Below are positions 58,034-64,000 of a stretch of DNA of 64,000 nucleotides, in pieces. Made by a program: the position numbers and the translations under genes. Origin of the DNA: Russula earlei (lineage: Eukaryota; Basidiomycota; Agaricomycetes; Russulales; Russulaceae); assembly GCA_025769875.1 (NCBI GenBank), contig JAGFNK010000199.1:1-64000 (forward strand), read 5' to 3'. Under the pieces are notes generated by a model that saw only the letters and a list, made by a program, of their open reading frames with translations, did no database searches and was not told where the DNA came from. Numbering within the stretch: the first letter of the stretch is position 1; every line of letters starts with the position of its first letter.

Positions 58034-58441
58034 TTACATATGACTTTGACAGGATCAGGACGAGTCTCTGTAGTGGGGCGGCAAGGTGAGTGGAGATATA
58101 GTAACTTCTAACCGCTTCAGGCCAGTGTATATCATCCCGGTGTATGTTCACCCACCATCCCCATTCTGATGGAGAACGGCGACCACGGCAGCAACGATGA
58201 GAAGGTCCTTGCAGGTGCGGTAGGCATGGGCATTCCCGCAACGTTCCAGGGTTCCCTGCGTGGAAACGGTGGCTCGACAAGCTCAACGAAAGGTCCTATG
58301 AATGAGCATGCGCCGTCGGATTATCATCTCTCGAAAATCGGTTTGTTCACACGCACTCGTGCGGGCTTGGCGACCGTCATGGGCACATTGTTCTCTGTTT
58401 CGACGTGTGAATGACGAAGATGGCGCGTCTCTCAGAGGAGC
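58034..58441 (+). repeat. Duplicated module, copy 3, cut by a LINE
   Basis: The left and middle segments of the module are present and close to copy 2, through CGGTTTGTTCACACGCACTC and GGGCACATTGTTCTCTG to GAGGAGC at 58441. There the 18-T run of the minus-strand LINE begins. Copies 1 and 2 continue past GAGGAGC with TGATNTG, so the LINE is an insertion and the rest of copy 3 should lie beyond 64000. Confidence 0.85.
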
Positions 58442-58626
58442 TTTTTTTTTTTTTTTTTTGAATCCGCATTTGTATACCGCAGCGCGTATGACGTGATACA
58501 GAGGCGGTCACGGGCTATGTAGCGACGTATTGTGATTAGGTGATGTGGGTTATATGTAGTCCGCTAGGGCGGTATGGCAGCGTTAGGGTGTAGTGTGTGG
58601 TGGTCGTAGATGGTGGTCATGGGACG

Positions 58627-61600
58627 TTATGCATCCTCCCTCTCCCTTGCTCCTCCTGGGTCCCAAAGTTCTCTTGGTCTGAGGCACGCTTTAGTTTCTT
58701 TGAAGAAGCGTAGCGTGCTCTGCGTCCGCTCGGGGTGGTTGAACAGCTGAGTGATGTTCCGTGGGCGGCCTCTTGTAGACAGATGTCTTCGGCGCGCGTC
58801 GTCGTAGATTGGGCAGCGCAGGAGCACGTGCTCGACTGTCTGGGGGGTTTCGCCGCATTGGCAGGCGATTTGTGTGGGGGTGTGCCTTGGGTGGAAGCGT
58901 TGTGTGTACTCCCCGGTGAAGGCGTGTCCTGTGATGAAGCGGTAAAGAGTGGAGGTGATTAGTCTGGGGAACTTAGCTTGTTGTTCTGTTCCGTGGTTTT
59001 GTGGGTTGGCGTTTCGCCTTCCTGTGTTTGTTTTTTCCCGCTTCTTTTGTGCGATGGCGGTGGGATGTGGTTTTCCATCCGGCGGTCTGGTGAGGGCTGT
59101 GCGGTAGGCGAGGGAGGTGCGTGGTGCTTTCGTGCCACGCCTTCTCCCATTCCGCTACTGCCTCCTTTTCGTGTTTCTTCCTTTGTTCACATAGTGACAT
59201 GGGGTCTGTGTTTCTTCCGGCAGGTGCAGTGCGTGCGGTGTGGGCGGCTAGGCGTTTGGCCGTTCAGGTACTCTGTTGGTGCTATATCTTTGGGAAGCCA
59301 GAGCAGTTTTATGTTCGTTTGAGGGTGTGTTGCTAAGATCTCACCTAGTTGTGTCAGATGGCGTAGGGCTGTTTCCTGTTCGTTGTGTGGTTTGGGGTTG
59401 ATGGTTTGTTTGGTGGCGGCGTGCGTTGGTAGGCATATGTGCACCACCGTGTGTGTTGGCGTCGTTCGCGAGTCAAGGTAGTCCGAAAGGACTTCTAGTC
59501 CGGTTGTGAGGGAGCGCGTGAGTGTGTTCTCATCTGTTACTGTTGTTCCGAGGGCTCGTTCTTTGTGTCCCCATACTTTCCCATCTTTGTATAGTACCGA
59601 TGCTATTGCGCCGATTTGATTGTCGTCCATACGGTCCTTGTTAGTTTTGACTCCGTTGCAGTAAATGTTGATGGCTGATCCGGCGCGGCAGAGTACTGTT
59701 ATCGTTGCTTTTTGTTTGGTTTGGTTTTGGCGCGTTTCTGCGTAGTTAGGTCCACCTGTTTCTATTGTGATGCGTCCGTTCCAGTCTGGCACGCCTGTTG
59801 GGAGATTCGGGAAAGCCTCTATGCAGGGGGCTGTTCGCTGGTGTACGGCTTGCTAGCAATCTTAGGGTGGTTTTCGCTCGTTGGCTGTTTGATGAGGGGA
59901 AGGTGTCAGTGTTGTCTGGTTGACGGTACCAGGCTCCCCCTAGTCTTCGTCGTAATTGGCTGTCGATCGTTGTACGGTGAAGCCTCAACGCTGCGTTGTT
60001 GGAGAGTTTGTTCAGCCGTATTTTCATCGGGAAGATGGTTAGTAGCTGATGTAGGGGTTCTCTTGGGGTTGTGCGGAAGGCTCCAGCTATGATCCTTACC
60101 GCTTCATTTTGTACTACTTGTAGTTTCCTTACCAATGTAACTTGTTTGCCTGTGTACCAAAGCTGGTGTCCGTACGTTAGCGTGGGGAGGCAGATGGCAA
60201 TGTATATGCGCCGCCACTTCGCTTGTTCCAGCCCCCTGACGGAGTTGCCTAGTAGCTGTAGGGCTTTGAGCGAGGCCCTCGCTCTGTTACACATGTAGTC
60301 AACATGTTGCGTCCATGTGAGGCGCGTGTTAAAGAAGAAGCCGAGGTACCTAATCGTGTTGGCTGCCGTGACTCTGTAGTAAGTGTTATGAGAAGGGATT
60401 GGGAGATGGACATAGCTGGGTGGTTCTGTTTTCTCTCCTCGCTTTCGGAAGAACAGAACTTCCTGTTTTTTCCGGTTCTACATTTAGCCCTGCTTTGTTT
60501 AACCAGTTGGTGCAGTCTGTGTATCGTGTGCGGAGTGTTTCCTCAATTGATGTCCAGTCTGGTCCGCACGCGAAGATGGCACCATCGTCTATGTACATGG
60601 CTAATGTCGCTTGGTTCCAGTTCTTAGCTTTGTGTAGCATGGGTGAGGTGTATAGGATAGATAGGACCGGGGAGGTGGGCGATCCTTGGGGGGTACCCGC
60701 TACCAGGTCGAAGGGGTCCGAGGCATGTCCATTGAACTTTAGACGTACCTTCCTGTTAGCTAGGAATGAACGGCACCACCTAACCATTTCCAGGCGCAAA
60801 ACCCAGGTTCTCGACCACCTGCGTTAGACGTGCGTGATTGATATTGTCGAAGAAACCCTGTATGTCAAAGAGCAGTACGCCACATCTGAGGCCTGCTTGG
60901 TGTGCTGCTTGGATATCGTGCAGTAGAGCGAGGCCCGCGTCAGTTGTTGATGACGCGTTCCTTCCTCCATATTGGGATGTGGGGACGATCTCATGTTTTC
61001 GCCATGTCCTGGTATATTAGTTTGGCCACAACTTTTTCCAGAAGCTTACCAAGGCATTCCAGTAGTGCTATCGGGCGGTAATTTTTTGCTAGTGTGTAGT
61101 CAGCTCTGTGTGGTTTGGGTATGACGCACACTAGGGCTTCTTTCCATACGTTCGGGTGATGGCCTGTCTTGAGACAGTTTTCGATGAGCCAAAGGAGTCT
61201 TGTTGGGTTTGCTTCCCATGCCCATTTGATTAGCGTCCAGGAGTGGCCTGAGGGCCCCGGGGCTGACCTCCCAGATACTTTCTTTAGTAGGTCACTTACT
61301 AGGTCTTTTTGTATTTGGGGTAGTGGTCGTTGTTGGAGTGGCTCTGGGTCATCTGGGAAGTGCGTGCTCACTTCTTGTCGGTCGCGGGTGAAGAAACGCT
61401 GTGAAAAAGTGTTAGCCATTTCATTGTGAGAGTTCGTGATACCTTCGGTTCCCTGTAGTGGGGGAATCTTTGTTGTTTTGCGTCCGTGTCTCCAAGTGGC
61501 GAACTTCCCAGAGTTGGGCTCTGTCGATATAGTCATCGGCCCAGTGTCGCTTTGCTGCTCGGATTGTGGTCTTCAGTCGTTTTTGGGCTCTCCGTCGCTC

Positions 61601-62652
61601 ATCACTGTTGGGTGCTTCTTTGAGTGAGAGGATTGCCCTCTTGCACTCCGCATTCCACCATGGTGCAGTGTGTCGGTGATGTTGGCGTCTCTGTTTTAGC
61701 GTCTCTACATTTGTGAGTTGAATGTCAGTCATGTAGCGGGCTACCTCGTCGTCTAGTTTTTCGGTGGATGTGATTGTGGGTGGGCACCATCTTTTACCTA
61801 TTCCCTTGAAGCTTTTGATCCAGGCGTCTTTCTGTTCTGGGTCAACTAGGAAACCTAGGTCTGGGTTGTCTGTTCCAGAGTCAGTGTTGTGCGTAAGTGG
61901 GTTACCTGTGATGCGGAGCATGGCGTGGTCTGAGCCTAGAGAGCCAGGCCAGTCTATGGCGAGGTTTGTGAAAGTGGCCGACCTCACCGCCGCCATGTTG
62001 AGCCATGCCAGGTCTATTGTGGAGTCTCTCTCATGGGCTGCTCCTTTGTGCGTAATGTCTCCGGGGGTGTTGGCTAGGATGAGAAGGTTTGTCGCCGTCC
62101 AGTCTTCTATACGGTTGGCCCATGGAGATTTGGGGATTCCTTGTGGGGACCAGGTTGGTGAGTGGGTGTTGAAGTCGCCTATTACTGAGTGTCGGGAATG
62201 TTGGGGTCGATGTCTATGTTTAGGAGAGCTGCGAGGGCTGAAGCGTCCTTAACGTCATGGTAGAAGTTGATCACTTGCCATGTTTCGTTGTCTAGTAGTA
62301 TGTCCAGCACTTGGATGCAGGGGTGTTTGCAGACGTCTTGTCTTGTTGTGCCTGTGAAAGGTGGTGCTTTCCGGTTGTTTGAGTTGTGTTTCCGCGCGTA
62401 GGACATTACCTTTGGTACTTGACCATTTACGAAGCCTGGGTAGAGGAGCTCCCATGCTGGGGAGGCTGCTCCACCTAGAATGTCTGTGCCGTTTCGGGCA
62501 TCGTCCTTGCGTGCCGTCCCTATTTTGTTGTACCAGGGTTCCTGTACAAGTAGTAGATCTGTTTCTGTGGCGCTATTTAGTAAGGCATGGGTCATGGCGT
62601 TGCGCCTATGCATATTAACCGATGCTATGCTTAGAATAGGGTGTTCCGTCAT
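58627..62652 (-). pseudogene. LINE ORF2: endonuclease, reverse transcriptase, RNase H
   Basis: ORF2 would nick target DNA and copy the element RNA in place. It starts at ATG 62652-62650, overlapping the ORF1 stop by one base. The endonuclease part includes ASVNMHRRN and LLLVQEPWYN; after a shift near 62185 come IGDFNTHSPTW, DSTIDLAW and GSDHAML. The reverse transcriptase has VCVIPKPHRADYTLAKNYRP and IALLECLGKLLEK, then AGTPQGSPTSPVLSILY and the catalytic MYIDDGA near 60580-60600. The RNase H region (59187-59792) has IGAIASVLYKDGKV and VHICLPTHAATKQ. The tail holds a Cys-containing LLRCPIYDDARRRHL motif near 58800. Frame changes lie near 62185, 61480, 60900, 60340, 59770 and 59190. Confidence 0.9.
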
Positions 62653-63965
62653 TACAGAGGGTTGGTTGTGGCAGCGCTTCCTTGTGGGCGCGAGTGTGGT
62701 TGTTCGGTGGCACGCACCTCTGCGTGCTTTGGCTGCAGTGTGGGTCCGTTCCCGGGTGGGCTGAAGGAGATTGTCTTCTTTTTGGGTGTGGTTTGAGGTG
62801 ATTCCGCTCCGCCTGGGGTGGCAGGGCGCGGGTGTGCATGGGTGCTTTGGTTTGGATTGTGGTCGAAGGGGTCGTCACCTACCTTGTCTAGGTCCATGTA
62901 CATGTCGTCTTCGTTGTCGCGGTCGGTTAGGTTCTCTGTCCATTTGCGGTGTGCTTCGTCCTCTGGTTCGGGTTCAGTTTCCCTGCCTTTACCTTTGTCT
63001 TTTGAGCGGACTGCTCTGCGTGGGGCCCTCGTTCTGTAATTGTCTCTGGCGGGGCACTTGGCGTCTCTGCAATTATGTCCGGTTAGTTGGCAGTTAAGGC
63101 ATTTGAAGTGCGAGCAATCGCAGAGTCCTGCCGTGTTGTGTTTTCCGGCACATCGTTGGTCGTGCTCCTCTGATTTGTGGGATCCGCTGCAGATGTAGCA
63201 TCTTACCGAGTCTTTCCCAAGCAGGCACGCTTTCGATTTTTTCGTGTGTCCTAGGGCGTGGCATCTCGAGCATTGAACTAAAGCGGGCTTGTCAATCCAC
63301 TTCACAATTTGGACTTCCTTACCAAATAAGGCAGTGTGCCTCTTGGCTAGCGCGTTGGTAACCATTCCGTTTGGGTCTGAGATGGCAAAGGTGATGGTCG
63401 AATATGTGCTGTTGATCCTCTCAATGGGTTTTAGCCATCTCGGGGTCATAGAGAAGTGAGCATTTCTGAGGCCTGGTAGCGTTCTTACCTCTGTGAGGAG
63501 GTCTGCCAGTCCAAAGATGATGTCATCATTGTCCTTGACCGGGACTCCATGCGCGAGTAGGCGTGTCCATCCCAGTGATGGGCACAGCTGTCCTACTCCT
63601 TGGAAGGGTTTGAGTAGGAGGTGTTCGTATGATAGGATGTGTTTGAAGGGAATGTTACCTTGGAAGGAGTAGACGAAATTACCTCTGCTGCGCGGGTGTA
63701 CACTCCATCTGCCTGCTTTGAGAGGGATTGGGTTGGCTACCGCCTTGCTCATGCTGAGGCGTACTTCCCTCACAATGGCGTCTGCAGCTCGGGTGCAGCT
63801 GTCTGGTTCCGTTAGTGTGTTTTTGAGCTCACCTGATCTCAGTACTGTTACTTCCGTGATGGCATTCGGAGTGGTTGTTCTTGGTTTGGATCCAGTGGGC
63901 TGCATTGGGTTGTTGGCCGCGGCTGCTGCTATGGTGGCGTAGGTTGCTGGGGTGATGGTGGTCAT
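62652..63965 (-). CDS. LINE ORF1 (gag-like RNA-binding protein)
   Basis: An intact frame of 437 aa from ATG 63965 to TAA 62654-62652. The frame is open further upstream to the window edge, so the real start may lie outside. The middle carries conserved LINE ORF1 sequence (FKHILSYEHLLLKPFQG, LRNAHFSMTPRWLKP, ITFAISDPNGMVTNALAKRH). It is followed by three Cys/His zinc-knuckle-like motifs: CSRCHALGHTKKSKAC, CYICSGSHKSEEHDQRC and CLNCQLTGHNCRDAKC (about 63060-63280). The tail is Pro/Thr-rich and basic. The protein would coat the element RNA. Its stop overlaps the ORF2 start as TAATG. Unlike ORF2, this frame has no disruption. Confidence 0.9.
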   Translation of the reverse strand: MTTITPATYATIAAAAANNPMQPTGSKPRTTTPNAITEVTVLRSGELKNTLTEPDSCTRAADAIVREVRLSMSKAVANPIPLKAGRWSVHPRSRGNFVYSFQGNIPFKHILSYEHLLLKPFQGVGQLCPSLGWTRLLAHGVPVKDNDDIIFGLADLLTEVRTLPGLRNAHFSMTPRWLKPIERINSTYSTITFAISDPNGMVTNALAKRHTALFGKEVQIVKWIDKPALVQCSRCHALGHTKKSKACLLGKDSVRCYICSGSHKSEEHDQRCAGKHNTAGLCDCSHFKCLNCQLTGHNCRDAKCPARDNYRTRAPRRAVRSKDKGKGRETEPEPEDEAHRKWTENLTDRDNEDDMYMDLDKVGDDPFDHNPNQSTHAHPRPATPGGAESPQTTPKKKTISFSPPGNGPTLQPKHAEVRATEQPHSRPQGSAATTNPL

Positions 63966-64000
63966 CGTTAGTGCGGGCGTGGGTGTTCCCTTAGTTGTGT

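Larger units (their letters stand above)
58442..64000 (-). mobile_element. LINE (non-LTR retrotransposon), 5' end outside window
   Basis: On the minus strand the element runs ORF1, ORF2, 3' UTR and poly(A), the last seen as T18 at 58442-58459. ORF2 has an exonuclease/endonuclease/phosphatase-type endonuclease, reverse transcriptase and RNase H, the layout of fungal LINEs. The 3' terminus GCGGTATACAAATGCGGATT before the A tail closely matches that of the short element at 22049-23716. It inserted into the third copy of the duplicated module. ORF2 carries about six frameshifts, so this copy is dead unless the sequence has errors. Confidence 0.92.

Overview
This window is nuclear DNA of a filamentous basidiomycete, most likely an Agaricomycete. 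Short GT-AG introns of about 47-75 nt interrupt most genes. The gene set is fungal housekeeping (CPSF/Cft1, Sec31, GPN2, an eIF4E-family protein, Arb1), and the mobile elements and the NACHT-WD40 gene are typical of Agaricomycetes. A Rhizoctonia/Ceratobasidium-like source would fit, but that is an impression from memory and not a demonstrated match.

The left third (1-26 kb) is a transposon graveyard. A Ty1/copia element missing its 5' LTR (1-4334) ends in a clean 331-bp LTR. A Ty3/gypsy relic (about 7.4-13.1 kb) has lost almost all CpG and carries TGA stops where CGA arginine codons are expected. A solo LTR with a 5-bp target duplication interrupts it, and a second solo LTR with its own duplication sits inside the first. 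Two inverted PIF/Harbinger-type MITEs share termini with a truncated transposase-bearing relative. A non-autonomous LINE (22.05-23.72 kb) has a poly(A) tail and a 16-bp target duplication. Within this area lies a NACHT-WD40 (NLR-like, HET-E class) gene on the minus strand (15.5-20.1 kb) with twelve nearly identical WD40 units, three of whose spacings are off by one base.

The middle (26.5-54 kb) is gene-rich and CpG-rich. In order it holds an eIF4E-family gene (+), an unrecognised proline-rich protein (-), CFT1 (+, divergent from the previous gene across about 400 bp), an F-box-like gene (-), SEC31 (-), a UbiA-type prenyltransferase (+, divergent from SEC31), GPN2 (-) and an Arb1-like Argonaute-chaperone gene (-) that stops only 42 bp before GPN2 starts. 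Together these cover 3'-end processing, cap binding, COPII vesicle coats, RNA polymerase assembly and RNAi/heterochromatin. They do not form one pathway.

The right end (54.7-64 kb) is a duplicated module of about 1.2 kb. Two copies each encode a tiny spliced secreted peptide of 43 and 42 aa that I do not recognise. A third copy is cut by a minus-strand LINE. The LINE fills the rest of the window and its 3' tail matches that of the short element at 22-23.7 kb. Its ORF1 and ORF2 overlap as TAATG. ORF2 is broken by several frameshifts.
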